Shown: positions 31,967-41,709, numbered from the stretch's first letter. The stretch is DNA of 64,000 nucleotides from an uncultured Flavobacteriaceae bacterium (GCA_947497245.1 CANMFO010000001.1:1302001-1366000); one strand, 5' to 3'. The notes: a model not told the origin generated them from the sequence alone. Translations and numbers: made by a program.

Positions 31967-33067
31967 CTAAACTTTCGATTCAGGGGTGGCGTTGAGCTTT
32001 GACCTTTCCCATTTATCGTACGTCCATTTCAGTCCAAACAAAGGCCTCAGGAAAACAACCCTCCTGAGAACGAATTCATATATAAGATAGCACACAATGC
32101 CCGTAAATGCCGTGATTCCCACGAATTTTAGTGCTACGGGCATCGCCAAAGGCAAAATTAGCATGGCCCCGGCGTACAGAACAAACATGTGGATGATGTA
32201 CACGGGATACGCAGCCTTGCTTAAATAGCTAAGGATATTACTTGGCTTGTTCAAGTATCGGTACCCGAAGCCAAAAATCGCAAAAATCCAGCAATTCGAT
32301 TCAATGGCCGTTAGATAACCCGGGGCCTCCGTTGCAAAAACAAGGTATCGGACAGCATACAGAACGGCGGCCATACCGAGGTATACAAACCGCCATTTTA
32401 AAACGGTCTGCCAGAACGGTTTGCCGCTGTATACAAAAAGAAAGCCGAATAAAAAGGCAAGAAGCCCAAGGAAAAAGCCATGCCAAGTCTGTGCGTAAAC
32501 GGCGTAGAGTTGGGGCTCAACGACCAATGCCTCTATGACAAAAAACACCGACAGCAATAAAGGTCCACCGGGATGGCGCATCAGGGAAGACAGCACTTTC
32601 CTAAATTTACCATCCCCTTTCTTTTTCAGATAGGAGAACAGCGGCAATAGCAAGAGTACATACACAAATATATTTCCCAAGAACCATAGGTGTCCCGCAT
32701 GCGGATAATAACCAAGGGGCAAGTTGTAATATTTCTGAAAAATAAATATGTGCAGCGGGGCAATGGCCACAAAGCCGAAGAGGAAGGGCAAAAGGATCCG
32801 CTTTGTCCGCTCCATAAGCAGTTGCTTCCAATTCCGCTTGCGCATGGCAAAATAGAGTCCCATCCCGGAAACATAGAATAAGAGGGGAATTCTCCAGATG
32901 TTGAGCAGGGTCATGGGCTTCCAGAGGCCTTCAAGGAGTTCATCGCTCTTGATGAAGCCAATGAACATGGCCCAGGGTTGAAATAGTATGGCGATGTGAT
33001 AGATGAGCAGCAGGCCAATGGCGATTACCCGCAACCAATCGATATCGTGTCTTCTTTCTGTTGTCAT
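31967..33067 (-). CDS. Acyltransferase family integral membrane protein
   Basis: 366 residues, about ten membrane helices. The N-terminal RRHDIDWLRVIAIGLLLIYH with its conserved His and the second-helix pattern identify the acyltransferase 3 (OpgC/OafB-like) family, which transfers acetyl or succinyl groups to exported glycans. Acceptor unknown. It lies 22 bases downstream of the ankyrin lipoprotein gene and upstream of a serine hydrolase, likely one operon. Confidence 0.9.
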   Translation of the reverse strand: MTTERRHDIDWLRVIAIGLLLIYHIAILFQPWAMFIGFIKSDELLEGLWKPMTLLNIWRIPLLFYVSGMGLYFAMRKRNWKQLLMERTKRILLPFLFGFVAIAPLHIFIFQKYYNLPLGYYPHAGHLWFLGNIFVYVLLLLPLFSYLKKKGDGKFRKVLSSLMRHPGGPLLLSVFFVIEALVVEPQLYAVYAQTWHGFFLGLLAFLFGFLFVYSGKPFWQTVLKWRFVYLGMAAVLYAVRYLVFATEAPGYLTAIESNCWIFAIFGFGYRYLNKPSNILSYLSKAAYPVYIIHMFVLYAGAMLILPLAMPVALKFVGITAFTGIVCYLIYEFVLRRVVFLRPLFGLKWTYDKWERSKLNATPESKV

Positions 33068-33089
33068 GGGAATATGGGTTTTGGGTGGA

Positions 33090-33689
33090 TTACTGCAGCA
33101 TCATGGCGATGACCGGCCGTGTTTTTTCTATTTCGTTCAAATCAAGTTGCATGCCCAAAGGTCCCAATTGTTGCTGCATCATTTCATAGATGGGCTTGAT
33201 CTCCGCAAACGGCCCCATCACGGATTCCCTGGCGGTTGCCCCAAAATTATTTCGTATGGATTTATCCACCTTGGCATCTATAAGCATCTGTACAATCTCA
33301 ACTCTACAGAAGAATGCCGCTGAGTGCAGGGCCGTGGATCCATCATTGTTTTTAAGAGTAAGATCCGCACCGGCATCGATAAGTGCTTGGGCAATCTCAT
33401 TTTTTCCAAAACTCGCAGCGGTGATCAATGGAGTGGATCCGCCCATAGCTTCTTTCTTGTTGATATCCGTACCGGCTTCAATGTGCTGTTGGACGGCTTC
33501 CATATTATCCGACAATATGGCCGCATGAATATCGATTTCCGGTGCCTTGACTACCGACTTGGTTTCGGTACCGTGGTTTGCCCCTGCTTTTGGTTTATTG
33601 CCGGATTGACCGCAGGCAGAGGTGAGTAAAATAAGAACGAGTGAGCCGTTGAGTAGGCTTTTCATAGAATTGATTTTAAGTGTTTTCAT
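33090..33689 (-). CDS. Ankyrin-repeat lipoprotein
   Basis: About 199 residues from the ATG at 33689 (MKTLKINSMKSLLNGSLVLILL); an upstream extension to 33806 is non-conserved in character. A lipobox LTSAC precedes three to four ankyrin repeats: NKKEAMGGSTPLITAASFGK, LKNNDGSTALHSAAFFCRVEIVQMLIDA and RNNFGATARE. An exported, protein-binding lipoprotein is expected. It heads a minus-strand group with the acyltransferase and serine hydrolase, divergent from the AraC-TPR regulator at 33897. Confidence 0.88.
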   Translation of the reverse strand: MKTLKINSMKSLLNGSLVLILLTSACGQSGNKPKAGANHGTETKSVVKAPEIDIHAAILSDNMEAVQQHIEAGTDINKKEAMGGSTPLITAASFGKNEIAQALIDAGADLTLKNNDGSTALHSAAFFCRVEIVQMLIDAKVDKSIRNNFGATARESVMGPFAEIKPIYEMMQQQLGPLGMQLDLNEIEKTRPVIAMMLQ

Positions 33690-33896
33690 GATTTCTGTTT
33701 TTGTTGGTACAAAGGTCGTATGGGAGCCGACGCAGGACGAATAAGGCATGCGGCCAATGGTATCAAGTTTCGGGAGGGCATAAAAACTATGGCGCAGGAA
33801 TATCAACTATGATGCAAGCCGTACCTTTTTCCACTACCTATACAGCAGGCGGAAGTAGCGCATATTTGTTTACATTTATCTAATTTAGGGGCAGCA

Positions 33897-35966
33897 ATGC
33901 ACAACATGTCAAATCAGCCCTTTAAGCAGATACCTTTTATTGAACAGGCAGAGGCCATCATTCGGGAGAATATGGCCGAGGAACAATTTGGGGTATCGGA
34001 GCTGGCCGATGCCACGAACATGAGTCGGTCCAACCTGCTCCGGAAAATCAAGAAGCAGACCCAGCTTTCCGCAAGCCAGTATATTCGTCAGGTCCGGCTT
34101 CAAGAGGCGATGAAACTGCTCAAACAAACCTCTTTAACGGTTTCCGAGGTTTCGTATCAAGTGGGTTTCGGAAGTGCGTCCTACTTTATCAAATGTTTTC
34201 GGGAAGAATATGGGTATCCGCCAGGAGAGGTGGGAAAAAAACCCTTGGAAGCAGCGGAAAAAAATGGTGTGCAGCGCAATTTTTTGAAGCGGTACCGACT
34301 CCCCATCCTGGTGACGACCCTCTTGGCCATGGTTACCGTTGGATTTTTCCTTTACAGCAAGAGGGACACCGTTCCCAAGGTGGAGATCGAGAAGTCCATC
34401 GCCGTGTTGCCGTTCAAAAATGAGAGCAGCGATTCTACCAACCTCTATTTTGTAAACGGACTTATGGAATCGGCCCTGAACAACCTTCAAAAGGTCGAAG
34501 ATCTGCGCGTGGTCAGTAGAACCTCCGTAGAGCGGTACAGGGAAACGAAAAGTAGTATCCCGGAGATCGCCCGAGAACTCAATGTAAACTATCTGGTAGA
34601 AGGAAGCGGCCAACGCGTTGGAGATCAGGTGTTGCTCAATATCCAATTGATCGAAGCATCGACCGACGCCCCTATTTGGGTAGGGCAATACAAGCAGGAA
34701 GTGGTGGATATATTCGCCTTGCAAAATGAAGTGGCGAAGAAGATCACCGATGCCATTGAGGCCGTGGTGACGCCCGCCGAACTCGAGCAAATTGAAAAAA
34801 AACCGACCGATAATCTGCTGGCGTACGATTATTACCTCCAGGCACTCGACCCGTATTATTCAAGGACCAAGGAAGGCCTGGAAGAGGCCATTCCTTTATT
34901 TGAAAAGGCAATAGAACAGGATCCACAATTTGCCATGGCCTATGCAAATATTGCCATATCGTATTACTTCCTCGACATATTCCAGAAGGAAAAACAATAC
35001 ACCGAGCGTATCAACAACCATGCGGACAAGGCGCTGCTATACGATTCCAAGTCGGATGTAAGCCTTATAGCCAAGGCGCTGTACTATATGCATGTCCAGG
35101 AATACCGATTGGCATTGCCCCATCTGGAAAAAGCACTGGAGTACAACCCCAATTCATCGGCGGTGGTCCAGATTCTGGCGGATCTATATGCCCGGGTCAT
35201 TCCCAATACCAGTAAATATCTGGAGTACGCCCTGAAAGGCGTGCAACTCGATATAGCGGCCAATGATTCCATCACCAAAAGCTATATCTATCTGCACCTC
35301 AGCAATGCACTCGTCCAAACCGGTTTTGTGGAGGAGGCGGTTACCTATATCAACAAGTCGCTCGACTATAATCCCGAGAATTTTTATTCGCCCTTGGTGA
35401 AAGTGTTTGTTATGCACGCCAGGGACGGTGATATGGAGCAGACCCAAAAACTATTGCTTCAGGAATGGAAAAAGGATACTACCCGATTGGACATTTTACA
35501 GGAGGTGGCGAAATTCCATTATTACCAGGAAGAATATGACAGTGCCTTTTATTATTATGAAAAATTTGTCAATGCGAGGGAAAAAGGCGGTCTGGACATT
35601 TATCCCCAGGAGGATATCAAGATTGGCTTGGTCTACCAAAAAAAAGGGTTGGATGCACAGGCGGCGAAATTTTTCGATGCCTATGCAGACTATTGCGAAA
35701 ACGACGAATCCATCTACAAGAGCGCCAGCACGGCGGTTAAGTACGCGAATGAAGGGGAAAACGACAAGGCGATAGAGCAGCTCAAGGTTTTTGCGTCCCA
35801 AGATAATTTTCAGTACTGGATCTTGTTGTTCCTGGAAATTGACCCGCTCCTAAAACCCCTGAAAAGCCATCCGGAGTATGAGGAGACCATTCAAAAGATC
35901 AAAGACCGGTTTTGGAAAAATCAAGGGAAGCTCAGAACGTCCCTAGAGGAAAAGGGACTTATTTAA
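33897..35966 (+). CDS. Membrane-spanning AraC-type regulator with TolB-like and TPR domains
   Basis: 689 residues. Residues about 15-115 are an AraC-type double helix-turn-helix (VSELADATNMSRSNLLRKIK; VSEVSYQVGFGSASYFIKCF). A single membrane helix (135-153) follows, then a TolB/FlgO-like N-terminal domain (EKSIAVLPFKNESSD, about 165-260), then TPR repeats (roughly 300-660). The DNA-binding domain would be cytoplasmic and the TolB-TPR part periplasmic, a ToxR/CadC-like one-component design. It is divergent from the ankyrin/acyltransferase/hydrolase genes, its likely targets. Signal unknown. Confidence 0.9.
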   Translation: MHNMSNQPFKQIPFIEQAEAIIRENMAEEQFGVSELADATNMSRSNLLRKIKKQTQLSASQYIRQVRLQEAMKLLKQTSLTVSEVSYQVGFGSASYFIKCFREEYGYPPGEVGKKPLEAAEKNGVQRNFLKRYRLPILVTTLLAMVTVGFFLYSKRDTVPKVEIEKSIAVLPFKNESSDSTNLYFVNGLMESALNNLQKVEDLRVVSRTSVERYRETKSSIPEIARELNVNYLVEGSGQRVGDQVLLNIQLIEASTDAPIWVGQYKQEVVDIFALQNEVAKKITDAIEAVVTPAELEQIEKKPTDNLLAYDYYLQALDPYYSRTKEGLEEAIPLFEKAIEQDPQFAMAYANIAISYYFLDIFQKEKQYTERINNHADKALLYDSKSDVSLIAKALYYMHVQEYRLALPHLEKALEYNPNSSAVVQILADLYARVIPNTSKYLEYALKGVQLDIAANDSITKSYIYLHLSNALVQTGFVEEAVTYINKSLDYNPENFYSPLVKVFVMHARDGDMEQTQKLLLQEWKKDTTRLDILQEVAKFHYYQEEYDSAFYYYEKFVNAREKGGLDIYPQEDIKIGLVYQKKGLDAQAAKFFDAYADYCENDESIYKSASTAVKYANEGENDKAIEQLKVFASQDNFQYWILLFLEIDPLLKPLKSHPEYEETIQKIKDRFWKNQGKLRTSLEEKGLI

Positions 35967-36122
35967 TGGCATTGGGGTATATCCATACCATTGGCATATG
36001 CAATTCCCTATACAAACAAGCCCATTGATTCCTTCGATCTACGAGCTGCGTTTAATTCAGGAAAAATTATGCTAAATTTAGGACCTGGTCAGAGAATAAG
36101 AGCGACCAAAATACATATGGGA

Positions 36123-36578
36123 ATGAAAAAACTGCTATTACTATGCTTGATATTCGGTCTCTCGCAAGTAGAAATCAAAGCACAAGAACTCACTATGTTT
36201 TCCGGATTTTTAAATTATCAATACTATCAAGATGATAAAAAAATAAGCAGAAAAAAGTTTGTTTCCCTTTTGGAAAAGGACATCGTAGCATTTGATCATT
36301 GGAAAAAATCCAAAACGTTCAACACATTGTCGCTGGTCGCTCTTGCCTCGGAAGCCGGATTCGCCGCATGGGAAATAACCGATAACAACGATCCCTCAAA
36401 CGATACTGTGACAAAAATAGGGGTCTATGGTTCCTTTGCTGCCGTAATTGCATTCGGAATACTATCACATTCACAGAAAAAGAAAGCGATCTTAAAATAC
36501 AATCAGGGTTTGGACAATTCAAATGCATTTTCCATCAAACCCTCAAAAAATGGGTTGGGGATCCTAATGCAATTCTAA
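36123..36578 (+). CDS. Exported hypothetical protein with two hydrophobic segments
   Basis: 151 residues from the ATG at 36123; ATG at 36117 is equally possible, whereas the start at 35991 is unlikely. A signal peptide MKKLLLLCLIFGLSQVEIKAQ is followed by a mature part with one or two hydrophobic stretches (FNTLSLVALASEAGFAAW, IGVYGSFAAVIAFGILSH). No family recognised. It follows the AraC-TPR regulator by about 150 bases. Confidence 0.6.
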   Translation: MKKLLLLCLIFGLSQVEIKAQELTMFSGFLNYQYYQDDKKISRKKFVSLLEKDIVAFDHWKKSKTFNTLSLVALASEAGFAAWEITDNNDPSNDTVTKIGVYGSFAAVIAFGILSHSQKKKAILKYNQGLDNSNAFSIKPSKNGLGILMQF

Positions 36579-36705
36579 ACAATAAAAAACAGTATATAGC
36601 AAGATCCATGACCTATCCGCCGGCAAGCCCAAAGTGAAGTGTTTTTGAAATACCGCACCAGGAATAGGCAATACCGTTTTGCATCACCTGAAAAAACCAC
36701 GCTCA

Positions 36706-37521
36706 ATGAATTATCAAACATTTCAGCCGCATCCCGACCTAGAATCGATGATCAGTTGCTATTGGACCTTGGAAGTGCCCGCAACAAATGACGCCCAAAG
36801 GCAACGGATAATTCCGGATGGCACCATCGAAATGGCTTTTATACTCGGGGATGATATAAAACGATACACCTCGGATGATGATTTTATCATACAACCCCGT
36901 GCGATGGCCCTCGGACAGACCATGGAACCTTTTTACATAGAGCCGACAGGATATGTGAACACATTTGCCATTCGTTTTTACCCGTATGGATTTGCCAATT
37001 TGGTAACCGTGCCCATTAAGAATCTAGCAAACAAGGAGACGCCTTTGGAATCGCTCTTTGGGGAAAAAACGGCCAGAAAACTGGAACAGAAAATAATTGA
37101 GGCGGAGAATGTGGAACAAAGAATCGATGTGATCGAAAATTTTCTGTTCGACAAATTAAGTGAAAAATCAACGGTCGACACTATTGTCAAAACAACGATA
37201 GATACCCTGTTATCGACCAAGGGAAGTGCTTCCATTCATACCATTCTCAAAGAAGATACATCCAAACGAAGACAGCTTGAAAGAAAGTTTGTAAAACAGA
37301 TCGGTATCAGCCCAAAACAATTGAGCAAAGTAATCCGCCTGCAATCTGCCCTGAAAATGTTGCTGAACGAAGAGGGTGAAAACCTGACCCAGATCGCCCA
37401 TGAGAGCGCCTACTATGACCAATCGCATTTTATCAAAGATTTCAAGGAATTTACCGGGGTCAATCCAAAAAAGTTTTTGGGAAATGAAAATATGGCGCTC
37501 TCCTCTCTTTTCTACAAATAG
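36706..37521 (+). CDS. AraC family transcriptional regulator (DUF6597 type)
   Basis: 271 residues from the ATG at 36706 (MNYQTFQPHPDLESMISCYW); the TTG-started form at 36679 adds nine doubtful residues. The N-terminal sensor (YWTLEVP...RIIPDGTIEMAFILGD) is of the DUF6597 type, and the C-terminal AraC domain reads GISPKQLSKVIRLQSALKML and AHESAYYDQSHFIKDFKEFTG. Downstream by 76 bases is a VOC protein, which may be under its control. Confidence 0.9.
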   Translation: MNYQTFQPHPDLESMISCYWTLEVPATNDAQRQRIIPDGTIEMAFILGDDIKRYTSDDDFIIQPRAMALGQTMEPFYIEPTGYVNTFAIRFYPYGFANLVTVPIKNLANKETPLESLFGEKTARKLEQKIIEAENVEQRIDVIENFLFDKLSEKSTVDTIVKTTIDTLLSTKGSASIHTILKEDTSKRRQLERKFVKQIGISPKQLSKVIRLQSALKMLLNEEGENLTQIAHESAYYDQSHFIKDFKEFTGVNPKKFLGNENMALSSLFYK

Positions 37522-37597
37522 ACCAGGGTGTCGCACTTTTACAATTTTGTCTTCCTTTCGGGATATACCTTTGTACCAACCATGCAACTCAACAATC

Positions 37598-38092
37598 ATG
37601 AAAAGAACAGTGGGCATTTCCGCGGTAATATTGGTCCTGGGCCTTGTAGCCTGGAACTCAGGTAACAACCCTGGATCGGAAAGGCAAGAGGTTGCTTCAT
37701 CAGTACATCCAAATACAAAAGACATGAACAGTTTTGTTTCCATTTTCGAAATTCCCGCAACAGATATTTCACGTGCGATCAATTTTTATCAGGCAATTTT
37801 GGGGATTAAAATCGAGAAAATGGATTTTCCGGGGATGGAAATGGGCATTTTCCCCTATGAAGGACAGATGGTTACCGGACTTATTATGAAAGGGGAAGGA
37901 TACCGTCCTTCGGCGGACGGGGTAACCCTTTATTTAAACGGAGGGGAAAACCTTCAACGCATCCTGGATCAAGTTGAAAAAAATGGAGGGGAAATTTTGG
38001 TCCACAAAACCCCTCATGCCGACGAGAGTGGATATTTCGCAATTTTCATGGATTCAGAAGGAAATAAGATGGGCCTGCATTCCCCAAACTAG
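37598..38092 (+). CDS. VOC (glyoxalase-like) family protein with N-terminal anchor
   Basis: 164 residues from the ATG at 37598; the frame opened earlier at 37400 overlaps the AraC gene and is not real coding. A hydrophobic N-terminus (RTVGISAVILVLGLVAWNS) acts as signal or anchor. The rest is a single VOC unit: FVSIFEIPATDISRAINFYQAILGIKIEK and ESGYFAIFMDSEGNKMGLHS. VOC domains bind metals and act as lyases, dioxygenases or resistance proteins; an exported VOC protein is less common. Function unknown. Confidence 0.85.
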   Translation: MKRTVGISAVILVLGLVAWNSGNNPGSERQEVASSVHPNTKDMNSFVSIFEIPATDISRAINFYQAILGIKIEKMDFPGMEMGIFPYEGQMVTGLIMKGEGYRPSADGVTLYLNGGENLQRILDQVEKNGGEILVHKTPHADESGYFAIFMDSEGNKMGLHSPN

Positions 38093-38117
38093 GGGCAGAA
38101 AAAGCGATGGCAATCCG

Positions 38118-39038
38118 CTAATTCCCACTGCGTTTTAATCTGTCGGTGACCGCAATGGGTGTTCCGTTTTCAATATCATAGATATAGATTTCCTTGGCCT
38201 TTCTATCCACTATCGTTACATATTGGCAATCATAGCTCCAGCTGGGATGCCCTGGGTTCTTGGCCTTCACATCAAATTTGGTCATTTCCCCGGTTTCCAG
38301 ATCCATCCAATACGTTCCAAATCCGTTTGGAGATCCACTCCCGGCAGTAAAAAAAGCCAGTTTCCCATCAGGGGCATAAATAAACGGGTCTATCCCACCT
38401 CCGGTATTGGAATATGTTATCCGCTCAATTTTTGAAGTGGGCAAATTATAGGAATAGATATCCGGTTTGCTGGCATTATTGGAACCTGCATTGGATTGAT
38501 AGAATATTCTCTTGCCGTCGACTGAAAATACCGGGATAATATTTGACTTTTTATTATGGGTCAACTGCTTCTTGTTTTTTCCATCAACATCAATGATAAA
38601 AAGTTCAAAGACACCTCTTCCTCCCAATTTGGAAGAATAAGCGATCTGTTTTCCGTCGGGCGACCATGCGGGACCCCAATCGGAAGTTTCAGAAGTGGTC
38701 AGTCGTCTTTGCGTATGGTTGACTAGATCGTAAATAAATAATTGATATCTATTGCCTCTAAGCGATGAATATGCAATTTGCTTTCCGTCAGGTGACCAGG
38801 AAGCGGTCCGATCTTCATAATCCAAACTAGTGAGTCTTCTTAAATTTTCACCGGAACAATCTATTGTATAGATGGACTTTTTCCCTTCCATATCTGAATC
38901 GAAAAGAAGCAGATCTTCTATCGGAGACCATCGTGCGTGGGAATGTTTATAGTTGGGATTGGTAATCCTGATAGCGCCGTCCTGTCCCTGGACATTGACC
39001 AATGACAAAGCGATTAAAACAAAAATTATTATTTTCAC
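38118..39038 (-). CDS. Exported TolB-like beta-propeller protein
   Basis: 306 residues. A signal peptide (KIIIFVLIALSLVNVQGQ) precedes at least five PD40/TolB repeats with the pattern WSPDGKQIAYSS (for example near residues 75, 125 and 170). TolB-like propellers bind proteins or act as secreted carbohydrate-binding modules. It converges with the VOC gene with 25 bases between and is divergent from the secreted protein at 39303. Confidence 0.88.
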   Translation of the reverse strand: MKIIIFVLIALSLVNVQGQDGAIRITNPNYKHSHARWSPIEDLLLFDSDMEGKKSIYTIDCSGENLRRLTSLDYEDRTASWSPDGKQIAYSSLRGNRYQLFIYDLVNHTQRRLTTSETSDWGPAWSPDGKQIAYSSKLGGRGVFELFIIDVDGKNKKQLTHNKKSNIIPVFSVDGKRIFYQSNAGSNNASKPDIYSYNLPTSKIERITYSNTGGGIDPFIYAPDGKLAFFTAGSGSPNGFGTYWMDLETGEMTKFDVKAKNPGHPSWSYDCQYVTIVDRKAKEIYIYDIENGTPIAVTDRLKRSGN

Positions 39039-39302
39039 ATTTGAAATTTAAGCAGGATTTCACGGGAGCTTAGTTAAGTTCCTGCAAACATTTTGTTAAA
39101 ACACCCTCCCCTGCTTCACGGAATTGTCCACACTATATTTGATTTAACTGACCCGTGCGCATCAACCTGTATAAAAATTGCATAGTTTAGTACTTGACCA
39201 AAGTGGGTCGCCATTTTGATATGCCCGATTTTTCCAAAGGAAAACCCTCGCACAAAACCGCAACTGTCCATGTACCAACACACTGGCGATAAAGAAACGA
39301 AA

Positions 39303-40205
39303 ATGCGTTCCAGAAGGATCCTTGCCATTATTCCGATAGCATTAACGCTTATCGTATCACTACCCGCATGGGCGCATCCAACGGGAAATATGATAACGGT
39401 CGGGGAAAAGGTCCTTTGGTCGTACATAAACCCTGTTGACGATTCCAACCACCGCGCCTGTATAATGATTTGGGGCAAAGGTTCAGAACCTAAAGTATTC
39501 ATCCAATCCGAATTCCCGGCAAGTGATTACATGCTGTATACCAAGCAGAATGAGATTTATATCATTGAGAGAAGGCATTTACAAGCTACCCAAAGCTTTG
39601 AGGTAAGGATTTTGAAAACAACGCTGGAATCAAAGCCAAAAGTAATCTGGGATTGGTTCAAGGACGAATGGCGAATTGGGGAGGGTGGCTTTTTTATGAT
39701 CTCCGACGATCAAATTGTTTTTGGAAGGTACCCAGAGGTCTATAGCCTGAAAAAAGGCGGAAAACCAAGCATGTATTTTGAATTTGACCAAGCTGTAAAT
39801 AGAATAAGGGCCATTGAAGACCATCAAATTCTCCTACTGGGAAACAATAGCTGTTATCTGGTCCGACACGATGGGACCATCTTAAAACAATGGGACAACT
39901 TGTTAGATCGTGAAATAAAGGATCCCCCATTGAACCGAAATCAAATATTCGATGTGGATTATGACAATGGAAAATTGCTTATGGCCTATTGGGGCAAAAG
40001 ATCTTTTGTGTTTGTTGCCAAAAGCGGAAAACGCCAAACCATACTGCAGCACACAGAACCGCTCGTTCCACATTGGGTAGCTTTTTTTGGCAAGGAAAAG
40101 TTATTGTTTTCCTCCCGTCTGGTTTTTGACGGAAGTACCCCCAAGCCCCATTTGGTCTTGTTCAAAGAAAAAAACCAGAATGGAATCATATGGAATATAC
40201 AGTGA
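39303..40205 (+). CDS. Exported protein, probable beta-propeller, function unknown
   Basis: 300 residues from the ATG at 39303 (MRSRRILAIIPIALTLIVSL followed by PAWA), a clear signal peptide. The mature part is built of repeated beta strands with W and D/N turns (KVIWDWFKDEWRIGEGGFFM, GKLLMAYWGKRSFVFVAK, KEKLLFSSRLVFDG), compatible with a propeller. I cannot name a family. It lies 41 bases upstream of the second sulfatase and probably shares its transcript, suggesting a role with sulfated substrates. Confidence 0.65.
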   Translation: MRSRRILAIIPIALTLIVSLPAWAHPTGNMITVGEKVLWSYINPVDDSNHRACIMIWGKGSEPKVFIQSEFPASDYMLYTKQNEIYIIERRHLQATQSFEVRILKTTLESKPKVIWDWFKDEWRIGEGGFFMISDDQIVFGRYPEVYSLKKGGKPSMYFEFDQAVNRIRAIEDHQILLLGNNSCYLVRHDGTILKQWDNLLDREIKDPPLNRNQIFDVDYDNGKLLMAYWGKRSFVFVAKSGKRQTILQHTEPLVPHWVAFFGKEKLLFSSRLVFDGSTPKPHLVLFKEKNQNGIIWNIQ

Positions 40206-40246
40206 GAGGAATATTCAATACCCCATTTATCTAAGATAAAAAAAAC

Positions 40247-41686
40247 ATGGTTTTAAAGAACGTTTTTGGTGCATTGCTAGTGGCTGGGGCAGTTTCTTCA
40301 TGCAAAGAGAAAATAAATGAAGGGGGCATCCAAAAACCAAATATCATTCTGATCATGTCCGATGACCACGGGTGGTACGATACCGGGTTTAACGGCAACG
40401 AAGACGTGCGGACGCCCTATATGGATTTGTTGGCATCAAAAGGTATAATTTTTGACAGGTTCTATTCCGCCTCCGCAGTTTGCTCACCGACAAGGGCCAG
40501 CGTAATTACCGGCAGAAACCCACTTCGGACAAATATCCCCTATGCCAATAGCGGGCACATGAAAACCGAAGAAATCACGATTCCTGAAATCCTTAAGGAT
40601 AATGGATATGCCACGGGTCATTTTGGCAAATGGCATCTGGGAACATTGACAAAGACGGTTTTGGATGCGAACAGGGGGGGAAGGCAAAAGTTCAATGAAG
40701 AATATACAATACCGACCCGGCATGGGTATGACCAATATTTTTGCACAGAATCAAAAGTTCCAACTTACGACCCCATGGTATATCCAACCACTTTTATCGA
40801 AGGCGAGAACAAGCGTTTTGGTTGGAGGGCCACAAAAAAGAACGACGCTTCGGAAAATTACGGTACGGCATACTGGACCGGTGAAAATCAAAAGGAAACC
40901 CGTAACCTATCCGGGGATGACTCCCGGATTATTATGGACCGCGTGGTCCCGTTCATTGAAAACGCCCGTGCAGAAAAAAATCCATTCTTTACCACCATTT
41001 GGTTCCATACACCACACTTGCCCGTGGTCAGCGATAGTATCCATAGAAGCCATTATGAAGGCATGGACTTGCGAAAGCAAATTTATTACGGCGCAATAAC
41101 GGCCATGGACGAACAGATCGGCAGGCTGTGGAAAAAATTGGAAGCATTGGGAATTGCGGAAAATACCATTGTTTTTTATTGTAGTGACAATGGTCCGGAG
41201 ATGAAAACACCAGGATCGGCCGGTATTTTCAGGGATCGCAAACGAAGTTTGTATGAAGGTGGGGTACGTGTACCTGCATTTGTTGTTTGGAAGAACCGAT
41301 TTGGTAAGGGCAAGAGAATCGATATTCCTTCGGTAACAAGCGACTATATGCCAACTATACTCGACATCTTGGGAATTGAATATCCGGATGGACGACCGAT
41401 CGACGGTACCAGTCTGTTGGGTGCGCTCACCGGAATGCAAAAGGAAAGGGAAATGCCCATTGGATTCATTTGCAGACCGAAGATTTCATGGGTAACGGAC
41501 CAATATAAGCTAATTGGGGATATGGACGGTAAGAATTATGAGCTCTATGACGTATTGAACGATCCGTCTGAGAAAGAAAATATCGCAGTGAAATATCCCG
41601 GATTGGCGGAAAAGATGGAAGTGGATCTATTGCACTGGCTGAATTCCGTTGAAAACAGCTCGAATGGAGCAGATTATACGAATTGA
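40247..41686 (+). CDS. Formylglycine-dependent sulfatase, lipoprotein (second copy)
   Basis: 479 residues. The signal peptide ends in SSC (Cys19), making it a lipoprotein. The metal site is LIMSDDHGWYD and the formylglycine motif Cys79-Ser-Pro-Thr-Arg lies in ASAVCSPTRASVITGR. GHFGKWHLGT and FYCSDNGPEM complete the arylsulfatase core. Its best candidates are polysaccharide or ester sulfates. Likely co-transcribed with the secreted protein upstream and the membrane protein downstream, whose possible TTG start overlaps this stop codon. Confidence 0.95.
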   Translation: MVLKNVFGALLVAGAVSSCKEKINEGGIQKPNIILIMSDDHGWYDTGFNGNEDVRTPYMDLLASKGIIFDRFYSASAVCSPTRASVITGRNPLRTNIPYANSGHMKTEEITIPEILKDNGYATGHFGKWHLGTLTKTVLDANRGGRQKFNEEYTIPTRHGYDQYFCTESKVPTYDPMVYPTTFIEGENKRFGWRATKKNDASENYGTAYWTGENQKETRNLSGDDSRIIMDRVVPFIENARAEKNPFFTTIWFHTPHLPVVSDSIHRSHYEGMDLRKQIYYGAITAMDEQIGRLWKKLEALGIAENTIVFYCSDNGPEMKTPGSAGIFRDRKRSLYEGGVRVPAFVVWKNRFGKGKRIDIPSVTSDYMPTILDILGIEYPDGRPIDGTSLLGALTGMQKEREMPIGFICRPKISWVTDQYKLIGDMDGKNYELYDVLNDPSEKENIAVKYPGLAEKMEVDLLHWLNSVENSSNGADYTN

Positions 41687-41709
41687 AAAAAGAGTGGAAA
41701 ACCAAAATT

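Noticed and set aside
36679-36705. Longer AraC start at TTG 36679
   Set aside because: The conserved N-terminus begins at the ATG at 36706; the extra residues are not family-like.
39116-39502. Minus-strand frame of 128 codons between TolB-like and secreted protein genes
   Set aside because: It overlaps the signal peptide and first strands of the secreted protein on the other strand and has no motif.
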